A stretch of 64,000 nucleotides of DNA from Pseudomonadales bacterium (GCA_022827245.1 JAJDTI010000098.1:1-64000); one strand, 5' to 3'; shown: positions 20,417 through 30,005, numbered from the stretch's first letter. Numbers and translations: made by a program. Notes: generated by a model not told the origin, from the sequence alone.

Positions 20417-22397
20417 AGGCCGCGGCGGCGGTACGCGTCCGGCGCCCCTTTTCGACGACCACATCGATGTCGACACAGAGATGACGGCGCGGGACGTGCT
20501 CCGGGTCGTGGGCCGGTGCATCGCCTACGTCCGCCCGCACTGGCGCCTGTTCGTGCTCAAGTTCGGGCTGATGCTCGGCACCTTCGTGCCGCTCCTGGTC
20601 GCCCCCTGGCCGGCGAAGATCCTGGTGGACCACGTCGTGCTGGAACATCCGCTGACCGATTCCGCGGTGCGTTTCCCGCCGTTCTTCATGCCTTTCATCG
20701 GGGCGGTCGAAGGGATGGACCCGGCGGGTCTCCTGCTCGCGACGCTGGCGCTCGTGCTGGTGCTGGTGGTCCTGTTCGGCGCCGGGATGGCCGAGACGCG
20801 CGACAACACGGCGTTCCTCGCCCAGGGCCAGGACACCGCCACGCAGAGCGAGAACATGATCAGCGCCGGCTGGTCGCTGTCCGGCGGCCTGTGGGGCCTC
20901 GGCGACCTGCTGTGCAACATCCGTCTCGTGCAGCGCGTGACGGACAGCTTTCGCACGCACCTCTTCCGGCGGCTGCTGCGCCTGCCGATGACGGTCCTCG
21001 ACGACCAGCGCATCGGCGACGGCATCTACCGCACGATGTACGACGCGCCGGCGGTGCAGGGCATCTGCTTCGACATCACGCTCACGCCGGTGGTCTCCGT
21101 GCTCCTGGCGGCGGTATCGGTGTACGTGATGGAGTACAGCTTCGGCCACATCGTGCCGGAGCTGGTCTGGCTGGGCGTTGCGACGATGCCCCTCGCGCTG
21201 CTCCTGACCGCGCCGCTCGCAGGGCTCGCGCGGCGCACGAGCCAGGCGAGCCGGAGCTCCGGCAGCGCGACCACGAACCGCATGGAGGAAGGCGCGGCGC
21301 ACGTCGCGGCCGTCCAGAGCCACGGCGCGGAGGCGGGTGAACGCGCGAATTTCGCCGACGCGAGCAAAGAGTCCTTCCGGCGCCACCGGCATGTCGTCGC
21401 CGTCGATGTCGCGATCAACCTCTGTTCCGGTCTCGCGCTGCTGGTGCTCGGCGTGCGGGCGTTCGTCGTCGTGACGGACGGGATCGTGCTCGGCGACTTG
21501 CTGCCGGGCGACCTGCTCGTGGTGCTGGGGCTGTTCGGCGGGGTCGCCGCGGCCTCCCTCACGCTCGGCAGGCTCTGGGTCGACCTGCAGAAGAACGCGG
21601 CCGGCGTGCGGCGGGTGTTCTTCTTCATCGACCTGCCGGGCGACGATGCAGCCTCCGGGCGCACCGCGGTCTCCGTGTCTTCCGACGTCGTCTTCGACCG
21701 GGTCGGGCTGGTCTACCCGGACGGCCGGGAGGCGTTGCGGGACATCTCGTTCGAGGCCCGGGTGGGCCAGACCGTCGCGCTCGTCGGTCCGACGGGCGCC
21801 GGCAAGACGAGCCTCGCGTACATGATCCCGCGCTTCCTGCGGCCGACCGCCGGGCGGGTCCTGTTCGACGGCGTCGATCTCGGCGAACTCGACGTGGACG
21901 CGGTGCGCGCGCAGGTCGCCTACGTCTTCCAGGAGCACGTGCTCTTCTCGCAGTCGGTCGGCGACAACCTGCGCCTCGGGCGCCCGGACGCCTCGGACCC
22001 GGAACTCGAGGAGGCCGCCCGCGTCAGCGGCGCCCACGCCTTCGTGAGCACCCTCGCCGATGGCTACGGCACGGTGCTGGGGAACGGGGGCGGGACGCTG
22101 TCCGTCGGCCAGAAGCAGCGTATCTCCATTGCCCGGGGGCTGTTGCGCGACGCGCCGATCCTGATCCTCGACGAGCCGACGGCGGCGCTCGACCCGGAGA
22201 CGGAACGCACCCTCGTCGCCGCCCTCGAAGACATCAAGCGGGACCGGATCGTGTTCGTCATCGCGCACCGGCTGTCCACCATCGCGGGGGCGGACCGCAT
22301 TCTCTTCATGGAGGAGGGCCGCATCGTCGAGCAGGGGTCGCACGAGGAGCTGATGGCGCTGCCGGACGGGGCGTACCGGCGTTTCGTGACCGGATAG
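20397..22397 (+). CDS. ABC exporter half-transporter (TMD-NBD), subunit 2
   Basis: Walker A GPTGAGKTS, signature LSVGQKQRISIARG, Walker B ILILDEPTAALD, H-loop IAHR; overlaps subunit 1 by 20 nt. Confidence 0.9.
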   Translation: MRPMPPEGRGGGTRPAPLFDDHIDVDTEMTARDVLRVVGRCIAYVRPHWRLFVLKFGLMLGTFVPLLVAPWPAKILVDHVVLEHPLTDSAVRFPPFFMPFIGAVEGMDPAGLLLATLALVLVLVVLFGAGMAETRDNTAFLAQGQDTATQSENMISAGWSLSGGLWGLGDLLCNIRLVQRVTDSFRTHLFRRLLRLPMTVLDDQRIGDGIYRTMYDAPAVQGICFDITLTPVVSVLLAAVSVYVMEYSFGHIVPELVWLGVATMPLALLLTAPLAGLARRTSQASRSSGSATTNRMEEGAAHVAAVQSHGAEAGERANFADASKESFRRHRHVVAVDVAINLCSGLALLVLGVRAFVVVTDGIVLGDLLPGDLLVVLGLFGGVAAASLTLGRLWVDLQKNAAGVRRVFFFIDLPGDDAASGRTAVSVSSDVVFDRVGLVYPDGREALRDISFEARVGQTVALVGPTGAGKTSLAYMIPRFLRPTAGRVLFDGVDLGELDVDAVRAQVAYVFQEHVLFSQSVGDNLRLGRPDASDPELEEAARVSGAHAFVSTLADGYGTVLGNGGGTLSVGQKQRISIARGLLRDAPILILDEPTAALDPETERTLVAALEDIKRDRIVFVIAHRLSTIAGADRILFMEEGRIVEQGSHEELMALPDGAYRRFVTG

Positions 22398-22403
22398 CGG
22401 GAG

Positions 22404-23201
22404 TCACCCGAAGACCGGGAGCCAGCGCGGGTCCCTGGCGCCAGCCTCGCCGGCGCCGGTAGAACGTCGGCGGCAGTCCGGTCCCACGAATCGCAGCGCG
22501 AGACTGCGCCGCCCGAGTGTGCCCGTCGCGCCCCCGCCGTGCAGCGTGCCAAAGTGGAACAGCACGACGTCACCCGGCTCGCATGCGAAGCCGACGACAT
22601 CGAATTCCGCGCGGCGACGCTCGATGTCGGGGATCGGCTGCGAGCGGAACTTGCCGTAGATCGAGGAGTAGACCGGGCCGAGGTGGGACCCGCGCACCAA
22701 CTCGAGGGCGTGCTCGGCGTCCACCGGATCGAATGACATCCAGACCGCGAGGGTGTCCATGCCCGCGAGGTCCGTGTCGGACAGGTCCTGGTGCCAGCCC
22801 GTCCTGGGCGTATGCGGCTCCTTCAGGAAGACCTGGTCGCCGACGAACCACCCCTCCCCGAGGTGTCCGTCGCGGGCGAAGACGGCGCCGACGATGTCCC
22901 TGATCGCCGGCAGCCGCGCCAGCTGGCGACGCTCCGCATCGCCTCCGGGGTTGGCGATGTCCTGGTAGAAGAACCCCGGTTCCCGGCTCGGCAGCGCCCG
23001 CGCGGTCGAGACGTCTTCGGCCCGCACGAGGGCATCCTCGAACAGCCGCGCCGACGCGGGACCCGGATGGTCCAGATACCAAAGCCAGAGACGTTCGAAG
23101 CGGCGGAGAGTGTTGGCGTCGAGGGCGCCGGGCAGGTATGCGAAACCATCCCGGCGGAACCGCTCCTGCAGGTCCGGGGGCAGTCGGTGGGCGCTCGTCA
23201 C
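22404..23201 (-). CDS. Phytanoyl-CoA dioxygenase family protein
   Basis: RFRRDGFAYLPGAL; TGWHQDLSDTD; VRGSH; GDVVLFHFGTLHGGG. Confidence 0.85.
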   Translation of the reverse strand: MTSAHRLPPDLQERFRRDGFAYLPGALDANTLRRFERLWLWYLDHPGPASARLFEDALVRAEDVSTARALPSREPGFFYQDIANPGGDAERRQLARLPAIRDIVGAVFARDGHLGEGWFVGDQVFLKEPHTPRTGWHQDLSDTDLAGMDTLAVWMSFDPVDAEHALELVRGSHLGPVYSSIYGKFRSQPIPDIERRRAEFDVVGFACEPGDVVLFHFGTLHGGGATGTLGRRSLALRFVGPDCRRRSTGAGEAGARDPRWLPVFG

Positions 23202-23219
23202 CGTCCTTCCGGCCTACGC

Positions 23220-23981
23220 TCAGGCGGCGATGCGCCGGGCTCGCAGGCCGACGCGCCAGTCGCGGTCCGGCGCCTCGCAGTCCTCGGCGGCGTAGTGCGT
23301 CGAGATCACCCGCCGAAACGCGTCGGAGCGGTTGTGTCCCGAGCCGTGGATCAGCAGCGGATGGAAAAGGAGGGTGTCGCCCGCTGCCATCTCGAGGTGA
23401 ACGTGGTCTCCGACGGCTTCGTCGCCCACGCCGTAGAACCCTGCGTTCAGGTGTTCCCAGTCGGGGTAACGATGCTCGAGCAGTTCGCCCTTGTGGCTGC
23501 CGGGCACGATCGCGAGGCATCCGTTGTCGCGATGGGTCGCCGTGAACGGGGTCCACGTGCCGAGGATCTTCTCCGCGGGACGCATGGGAAAGTAGTGCAG
23601 ATCCTGGTGGAGGGGGTGGCGGCCGTCGACGTCAGGAGGCTTGTTGAAGACGTTCGTCGCCACGGTGTAGAGCTCGTCTCCGAGGAGGCTCCGTACGGCG
23701 GCGAGCAGGGCGGGCTCGGTGACGTAGCCGTAGAGCCCCGGATCCTCCTCGAACTGCAGCAGCTTGTTCACGGCATGCACGGGAGTCTCGGGCTGCACGG
23801 CGCCCTTGATCGCCATGACGTCGCGCATGATCTTCATGCCCGGGGTGGGCGGGACCGTGCCGTGGGCGAAGGCGAGGAAGCGCTCCTCGTAGGCGCGCAG
23901 GCGTTCCTCCGGAACGAGCCCCGGCAGGAGCAGGAAACCCTGCTCCCGGTATCGTTCGATCTGCTCGGGGGTCAGGCGCAT
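23220..23981 (-). CDS. Phytanoyl-CoA dioxygenase family protein
   Basis: MRLTPEQIERYREQGFLLLPGLV; PLHQDLHYFP; CLAIVPGSHKG; AGDTLLFHPLLIHGSGHNRS. Confidence 0.88.
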   Translation of the reverse strand: MRLTPEQIERYREQGFLLLPGLVPEERLRAYEERFLAFAHGTVPPTPGMKIMRDVMAIKGAVQPETPVHAVNKLLQFEEDPGLYGYVTEPALLAAVRSLLGDELYTVATNVFNKPPDVDGRHPLHQDLHYFPMRPAEKILGTWTPFTATHRDNGCLAIVPGSHKGELLEHRYPDWEHLNAGFYGVGDEAVGDHVHLEMAAGDTLLFHPLLIHGSGHNRSDAFRRVISTHYAAEDCEAPDRDWRVGLRARRIAA

Positions 23982-24083
23982 GGCGTTTCTTGGGGATGCG
24001 TGGCGTGCGAATCCTAGTGTATCTCGCGCGCCGGTCGCGTCGTAACATCTCGCGTCCGCACGCTCCCGTTCGACATCGCAGGT

Positions 24084-26219
24084 GTGTTTGTGACCAAATC
24101 GAAGATCGCCTCCACCGTCCTGCCCGCCGTCCTCGCGGCTGGCGCCGTCGCGGACGTGGGCGAGGAAGACCCTTGGCTCTGGCTCGAAGACGTCGGCGGC
24201 GAGGCCCCCCTGGCATGGGTCGCGGAACGCAACGCCCGCACCGTGGATGCGTATGGGGAATCCGACGCCTTCGCCGCGAGCCGCGACCGTTTCAAGGCCA
24301 TCCTGGACTCCGACGAACGCATCCCCTACGTCTCGAAGCTGGGCGACGGCTGGTACAACTTCTGGCGCGACGGGGAGCACCCGCGCGGCCTGTGGCGGCG
24401 CACCACGCTCGAGGAGTACCGCAAGGAGTCGCCGGCGTGGGAGACGGTGCTGGACGTCGACGCGCTGGCGGCGGCGGAGGACGAGAACTGGGTGTGGAAG
24501 GGCGCCGAGTGCCGCCGGCCGGACTTCCGCCGCTGTCTCGTGCTGCTGTCGCGCGGCGGCGCCGACGCCGTGGTCGTGCGGGAGTTCGACCTCGTCGAGA
24601 AGACGTTCGTCGAGGACGGCTTCTCGCTGCCGGAAGCCAAGAGCGGCGTGGACTGGGCCGGCCCCGACACGATCTTCGTCGGTACCGACTTCGGACCGGG
24701 CTCGATGACCGAGTCCGGCTATCCGCGCATCGCGAAGATTTGGCAGCGCGGCACGCCGCTCGAAGAGGCGGCGGTCCTGTTCGAGGGCTCGGCGGAGGAC
24801 GTGAGCGTGAGCGCTTACGCCCACCTCGGCGAGTACCCGCGCGCGTTCGTCCGTCGTGGCCTCGACTTCTGGAACAGCGAGACGTACCTGCGCCGGGACG
24901 GGGAGCTGGTGCGCATCGATGCGCCGACGAGCGCCAACGTCTCGGTCTTCCGCGAGCGGCTGTTCCTGCGCCTGACGCAGGACTGGACGGTCGACGGCGC
25001 CACCCACGCCGCCGGGAGTTTCCTGGCCGCGGACCTCGAGGCGTTCCTCGCGGGCGACCGTGCGCTCGAGACCCTGTTCGCGCCGACGCCGACCGTGTCC
25101 CTCGAGGGCGTCGCGCTGACCCGCAATCACGTCATCCTGACCCTGCTCGACAACGTGGCGTACCGCCTTGAAGTGCTCACGCCCGGCGCCGACGGGTGGC
25201 GCCGCCGGGGGCTGCCGGCGGGCGACGGGTTCGAGTCCACGTACGCCGTGGCGGTGGACCGGGAGACCAGCGACGCCTTCTTCCTGCACGTCAACGGCTA
25301 CCTGACGCCGCCGACATTGGCCCATGGCGTCCTGGGCGGGGCGGCGGACGGCGCGACCGCCGCGGCGGAAGTCCCGGTGGAGGTGCTCAAGACCACGCCG
25401 GCCCTGTTCGATGCACAGGGACTTCAGGTGACCCAGCACTTCGCCGTCTCGGCGGACGGCACTCGCGTCCCGTACTTCGAGGTCCGCCGCCCGGGTGACG
25501 AGGGGCCCGGGCCCACGCTGCTCTACGGTTACGGCGGCTTCGAGATCTCGCTCACCCCGGGCTACCAGGCGCTGACCGGCGCGGGCTGGCTCGAGGCGGG
25601 AGGCGCCTATGCGGTCGCCAACATCCGGGGCGGCGGCGAGTACGGGCCGGACTGGCACCGGGCGGCGCTGAAGGAGAACCGGCCGCTCGCCTACCAGGAC
25701 TTCATCGCGGTGGCCGAGGACCTGGTCCGCCGCGAGGTCACGACCCCCCGCCAGCTCGGCGTCATGGGCGGCAGCAACGGCGGACTCCTGATGGGCAACA
25801 TGCTGACGATGCGTCCGGACCTCTTCGGCGCGGTCGTCGCCCAGGTGCCGCTGTTCGACATGCGCCGGTATCACCAACTGCTCGCGGGGGCGAGCTGGAT
25901 GGCGGAGTACGGCGACCCGGACATCCCCGAGGAGTGGGCGTTCCTCGAAGGCTTCTCCCCGTACCACAACGTCGACCCGGAAGGCTCGTACCCGCCCGTG
26001 CTGGTGACGACGTCCACGCGCGACGACCGGGTCCATCCGGGGCATGCCCGCAAGATGGTGGCGAAGATGACGGCGCTGGGCCACGGGGTGGACTACTACG
26101 AGAACGTCGAGGGCGGCCACGCCGGCGCCGCCGACAACGCCCAGAGCGCGTTCATGTGGGCGCTCGCGTACGAGTTCCTGTGGCGGCGCCTCGGGGCGGA
26201 GAACGAGACTCCGAGGTGA
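24084..26219 (+). CDS. Prolyl oligopeptidase family serine peptidase
   Basis: EEDPWLWLEDV; LLYGYGGFEISLTPGY; GVMGGSNGGLLMGNMLT; DDRVHPGHARKM. Confidence 0.9.
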   Translation: MFVTKSKIASTVLPAVLAAGAVADVGEEDPWLWLEDVGGEAPLAWVAERNARTVDAYGESDAFAASRDRFKAILDSDERIPYVSKLGDGWYNFWRDGEHPRGLWRRTTLEEYRKESPAWETVLDVDALAAAEDENWVWKGAECRRPDFRRCLVLLSRGGADAVVVREFDLVEKTFVEDGFSLPEAKSGVDWAGPDTIFVGTDFGPGSMTESGYPRIAKIWQRGTPLEEAAVLFEGSAEDVSVSAYAHLGEYPRAFVRRGLDFWNSETYLRRDGELVRIDAPTSANVSVFRERLFLRLTQDWTVDGATHAAGSFLAADLEAFLAGDRALETLFAPTPTVSLEGVALTRNHVILTLLDNVAYRLEVLTPGADGWRRRGLPAGDGFESTYAVAVDRETSDAFFLHVNGYLTPPTLAHGVLGGAADGATAAAEVPVEVLKTTPALFDAQGLQVTQHFAVSADGTRVPYFEVRRPGDEGPGPTLLYGYGGFEISLTPGYQALTGAGWLEAGGAYAVANIRGGGEYGPDWHRAALKENRPLAYQDFIAVAEDLVRREVTTPRQLGVMGGSNGGLLMGNMLTMRPDLFGAVVAQVPLFDMRRYHQLLAGASWMAEYGDPDIPEEWAFLEGFSPYHNVDPEGSYPPVLVTTSTRDDRVHPGHARKMVAKMTALGHGVDYYENVEGGHAGAADNAQSAFMWALAYEFLWRRLGAENETPR

Positions 26220-26332
26220 ACGGCATGGGGTGTGGCGCGACATGGCGCGACGCCCGTGCCCCACATGGCCGGGTTGTCGTCGCCGGACCTTGCTGCTAGC
26301 GTCAGCCGTTCGGTGGACGGAGCGGTGTTCGC

Positions 26333-27295
26333 ATGAATCAACCAGCCAGGACCGAGGTCGTGACGCCGTCGATCCGGCGATTCCAGCCCGGCGATCCGGC
26401 CGCGGGCATCGCGGCGGAGATTCGCGACAGCGGCGTCGCGATGGTGGAGCGTCTCTTCGCGCCCGAAGTGGCGGACCTGCTCGTGGCGAAGGTCATGCCG
26501 GCCCTCGAGGAACAGGAGCCCGGGGGCGGCGAGTTCTTCGGGCACCGCAGACGGTCGGTCGGGGCGCTCTTCGCCCGCGGACCGGAGTTCGCGGACCACC
26601 TGCTGCTGAACGAACGCGTGCTCGAGGTCGTCGACGCCATCCTGCTGCCCGACCGTCCGATGGCCGCGGCCACGCCGCGCCGGAAGCGGGCGGCCGTGGG
26701 CCCGGACGGCCTGCCGGAGAACTTCCACCGGCAGCCGGACCCCCTCGTCGGTCCCAACTGCCACCACTACCGGATCAATGCCACCGTGGCGATGCAGGTG
26801 GTGCGGGGCGGCCAGAACCAGCACCTGCATCGCGACCAGTGGCGGTACAAGCCGTACATGCACCGCGATCCGGAAGGGCCGGAACTCAGCCTCGCGATCA
26901 TGGTCGCGGGTACCGACTTCACCGCCGAGAACGGCGCCACCCGGTACGTGCCGGGCAGCAACCGCTGGCCGGAGGGGCGCATGCCCGAGGCGCACGAGGT
27001 GGTGCAGGCCGTGATGCCGCGCGGGTCGGCCGCGTTCTGGCTCGGGAGCGTGTATCACGGCCTCGGCATCAACCACACGGACGCGCCCCGTACGGGCTTC
27101 ATCTACTCGTTCGCCCTCGACCACCTCGCGCAGGAGGAGAACCAGTTCCTGTCGGTGCCGCCCGCGATCGCGGAAACGCTCCCGCCGCGGGCGCAGCAGT
27201 TGCTGGGCTACCGCATGAGTTCGACGGTCAACTTCGTGGCGGGGCGTGACAAGGACTTCGTGCTACGGCCCGGGGCGGGGAGCGTCCTGGACTGA
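26333..27295 (+). CDS. Phytanoyl-CoA dioxygenase family protein
   Basis: NQHLHRDQWRY; FTAENGATRYVPGSNRWPEG; GSAAFWLGSVYHGLGINHTD. Confidence 0.85.
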   Translation: MNQPARTEVVTPSIRRFQPGDPAAGIAAEIRDSGVAMVERLFAPEVADLLVAKVMPALEEQEPGGGEFFGHRRRSVGALFARGPEFADHLLLNERVLEVVDAILLPDRPMAAATPRRKRAAVGPDGLPENFHRQPDPLVGPNCHHYRINATVAMQVVRGGQNQHLHRDQWRYKPYMHRDPEGPELSLAIMVAGTDFTAENGATRYVPGSNRWPEGRMPEAHEVVQAVMPRGSAAFWLGSVYHGLGINHTDAPRTGFIYSFALDHLAQEENQFLSVPPAIAETLPPRAQQLLGYRMSSTVNFVAGRDKDFVLRPGAGSVLD

Positions 27296-27375
27296 ACCTG
27301 GCGTGGGCGGCGTTGCCGGTCGCCCGTCAGTCCGCACACATGCAACCGACGCCCGCGGTCGTTATGCTCGCCCGC

Positions 27376-27408
27376 GTCGCCCATCGGTCGCCCATCGGTC
27401 GCCCGTCG
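27376..27408. repeat. 11-bp tandem repeat (GTCGCCCATCG x3, last copy with one change) in the 5'UTR
   Basis: gtcgcccatcg gtcgcccatcg gtcgcccgtcg between a TATGCT -10-like element and the SD of the 27423 gene. Confidence 0.8.
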
Positions 27409-27422
27409 GAAGAGGAGGAAAC

Positions 27423-28619
27423 GTGAGCGAGATACGCGAGTTTCGGATCGACATCGCCGACGAGGCGCTCGAGGACCTGAAGGACCGGCTGCGCCGCACG
27501 CGCTGGCCGGAGGCGGAGATGCCGGATGCGGCGGCCGCGCAGCCGGACGCCGTGCGCGGCGGTGCGGACGGCGGGAGCGGGACCTGGGCACAGGGACTGC
27601 CGCTCGAGTACGCGAAGGAACTGCGCGACTACTGGCTCGAGGAGTACGACTGGGGCGCGCGGCAGGCGTACTTCAACCGCTTCGCGCAGGGCGTCACCGA
27701 GATCGACGGGCTCGATATCCACTTCATCCACGTCCGCAGCCCGAGCCCCGATGCCGTGCCCCTGCTCATCACCCACGGCTGGCCGGGCTCGGTGGTGGAG
27801 TTCCACAAGGTCATCGAGCCGCTTGCGGACCCGGCCGCGCACGGCGGGAACGCGGCGGATGCCTTCCACGTCATCTGCCCGTCCCTGCCGGGGTACGGCT
27901 TCTCGGCCAAGCCTGCCACGGCGGGGTGGGGCGTCGGCAAGATCGCCGAGACCTGGGACACCCTGATGGGACGCCTGGGCTACGAGCGCTACTTCGCCCA
28001 GGGCGGCGACTGGGGCGCCGCGGTCACGACCCAGATCGGCATCCAGGACAAGGGCCGCTGCGCCGGCATCCACGTCAACATGCCGACGGCCGGGCCCACG
28101 AAGGAGGCCCGCGAGAGTCCGACCGAGCGCGACATGCAGGCGTTCAACGGCGGCCGGTACTACAACGCCTGGGGCGCGGGCTACTCGAAGCAGCAGAGCA
28201 CGCGCCCGCAGACGCTCGGCTACGGCCTCGTCGACTCGCCCATGGGCCAGGCGGCCTGGGTCATCGAGAAGTACTGGGAGTGGATGGACTGCGGCGCCCA
28301 TCCGGAGAACACGCTGACCCGCGAGGAACTGCTCGACAACGTGATGTTCTACTGGCTGAACGGCAACGGCGCCTCCTCCGGGCGGCTCTACTGGGAGAGC
28401 TTCGCCGCCTTCGGAGGCGAGCAGCCGAAGGTCATGCTGCCGACCGGGTGCAGCATCTTCCCGAAGGAAATCGTGCCCACCCCGCGAAGCTGGGCGGAGC
28501 AGCGCTACGGCAACATCGTCTACTGGAACGAACTCGACCGGGGCGGTCATTTCGCGGCGTTCGAGCAGCCGGAACTCTTCGTGGAAGAGATCCGCGGGTG
28601 CCTTCGGCTGATGCGGTAG
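27423..28619 (+). CDS. Epoxide hydrolase (N-terminal EHN domain, alpha/beta hydrolase)
   Basis: REFRIDIADEALEDLKDRLRRTRWPE; LLITHGWPGSVVEFHKVIEPL; QGGDWGAAVTTQIG; GGHFAAFEQPELFVEEIR. Confidence 0.92.
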   Translation: MSEIREFRIDIADEALEDLKDRLRRTRWPEAEMPDAAAAQPDAVRGGADGGSGTWAQGLPLEYAKELRDYWLEEYDWGARQAYFNRFAQGVTEIDGLDIHFIHVRSPSPDAVPLLITHGWPGSVVEFHKVIEPLADPAAHGGNAADAFHVICPSLPGYGFSAKPATAGWGVGKIAETWDTLMGRLGYERYFAQGGDWGAAVTTQIGIQDKGRCAGIHVNMPTAGPTKEARESPTERDMQAFNGGRYYNAWGAGYSKQQSTRPQTLGYGLVDSPMGQAAWVIEKYWEWMDCGAHPENTLTREELLDNVMFYWLNGNGASSGRLYWESFAAFGGEQPKVMLPTGCSIFPKEIVPTPRSWAEQRYGNIVYWNELDRGGHFAAFEQPELFVEEIRGCLRLMR

Positions 28620-28631
28620 CGTGCTCGTGAA

Positions 28632-28648
28632 TCCGCTACGATAGCGGA
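28632..28648. other. Short perfect stem-loop TCCGCTA-CGA-TAGCGGA
   Basis: 7-bp stem, 3-nt loop, 13 nt after the stop codon of the 27423 gene; no U-tract. Confidence 0.5.
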
Positions 28649-28662
28649 CTCACGCATCTATG

Positions 28663-28701
28663 CATCCGGGAAGGGCATCCGGGAAGGGCATCCGGGAAGG
28701 G
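28663..28701. repeat. 13-bp tandem repeat CATCCGGGAAGGG x3 (exact)
   Basis: 28663-28675, 28676-28688, 28689-28701, immediately upstream of the cupin start at 28715. Confidence 0.9.
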
Positions 28702-28714
28702 AGGGGGACGCATC

Positions 28715-29077
28715 ATGGGCATCACGGTCGAGCACGGCTACTTCACGGACCTCGACGAGGCGCGCCGCGAGATCGAGGCGGAGGGGCATTTCCTGCAGGA
28801 GGTGGACGCGCAGCCGAGCGGCGGCACGCCGATCCACTGGCACGACATCGGCATCCACTTCTACGTCAGCGAGGGTGTCTTCCGCTTCCAGGATCCCGCC
28901 ACCGGGGCCGTCCACGAGTGCGGTCCGGGCAGCAAGTTCGTGATCCCGGAGCGCACGCTGCACATCGAGGAGGACCACGATGGCTACAAGGGCGTGGTGG
29001 GCCTGACGAAGGAGATCTTCCCGGAGCCGTTCATCCGGCCGCCGGAGGAACTCGAGGCGCTCGCGGAAGAGGCGTAG
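28715..29077 (+). CDS. Cupin-domain protein
   Basis: GTPIHWHDIGIHFYVSEGVFRFQD...GPGSKFVIPERTLHIEE. Confidence 0.8.
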   Translation: MGITVEHGYFTDLDEARREIEAEGHFLQEVDAQPSGGTPIHWHDIGIHFYVSEGVFRFQDPATGAVHECGPGSKFVIPERTLHIEEDHDGYKGVVGLTKEIFPEPFIRPPEELEALAEEA

Positions 29078-29290
29078 GCACCAACGAGGTCCCCGCATTG
29101 GGCCTGCTTGCGCGGAAATGGCTGGCAGGCCGCCGAGACAGACTCGCACGTTGATTGCGGAGAAGGCCGCTTCGGGTTCCCTCGTGGCGGATTCACACTG
29201 GCCGCTTTGGATGCGCCAGTGTCGAACCGATGGTACGGTTTCCCGCCACGCGTCATCGCACGCGCCCACCGGAGAGGGCGGCACCTCCCG

Positions 29291-29965
29291 ATGAAGCCAC
29301 GGCCCCTTCCTCCTTCCGAGGACCCGATGTATCCCAGCTCCGACGGCAAGCCGTTGGCTGAGAACGACTGGCAGCTCGAGGCCATCCTCTCTTCGGTGGA
29401 CATCCTGCGGGGACACTTCGGGGAGCGGCCGGACGTGTACGTGTCCGGGGACCTGCTCGTGTACTACGAGGAGGGGAACCCCCGGAAGGCCGTCGCTCCG
29501 GACGTGTTCGTCGTGTTCGGGGCGGCGAACCACAACCGCATGATCTACAAGCTCTGGGAAGAGCCGAAGGCGCCGGACTTCGTCCTGGAGGTGGCGTCGC
29601 GGAGCACATGGCGGGAAGACCTCGGTCCCAAGCGGTCGATCTACGCGGCGCTCGGGGTGACGGAGTACTGGCTGTTCGACCCGAGGGACGAGTACTTCGA
29701 TCCGCCGCTGCAGGGCCTCGTGCTGTCGGACGGGGCCTACCGGCCGCTGCCGGCGCGGGTGGAATCGGGTCGCCGCACCCTGTCGAGCGCCGTGCTCGGG
29801 CTCGACTTGCAGGTGGAGGACGGCAAGCTGCGTTTCCGCGACGCGACGACGGGCGAGCCGCTGCCGACGTATGCGGAGGAGCGCGCGGCGCATCAGGCCG
29901 CGCAGGCCCGCATCGCGGAACTCGAGGCGCGCCTCGCCGAGGCCGGGTCCGGCAACGCGCGCTGA
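29291..29965 (+). CDS. Uma2 family (DUF820) putative restriction endonuclease
   Basis: VAPDVFVVFG; APDFVLEVASRSTWREDLGPKRSIYAALGVTEYWLFDP. Confidence 0.88.
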   Translation: MKPRPLPPSEDPMYPSSDGKPLAENDWQLEAILSSVDILRGHFGERPDVYVSGDLLVYYEEGNPRKAVAPDVFVVFGAANHNRMIYKLWEEPKAPDFVLEVASRSTWREDLGPKRSIYAALGVTEYWLFDPRDEYFDPPLQGLVLSDGAYRPLPARVESGRRTLSSAVLGLDLQVEDGKLRFRDATTGEPLPTYAEERAAHQAAQARIAELEARLAEAGSGNAR

Positions 29966-30005
29966 CCGGCCGCGCGCTCGCTGACGGGCAGGCGGACGGT
30001 CCGGT

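Noticed and set aside
17615-20521. 968-aa antisense ORF opposite the hydratase and ABC genes
   Set aside because: Composition typical of a reverse-frame shadow; the + strand carries full ABC motifs
23982-26264. Long N-terminal extension of the minus-strand PhyH ORF (23220..26264)
   Set aside because: The extension lies opposite the prolyl oligopeptidase gene; the PhyH domain starts at a good ATG at 23981
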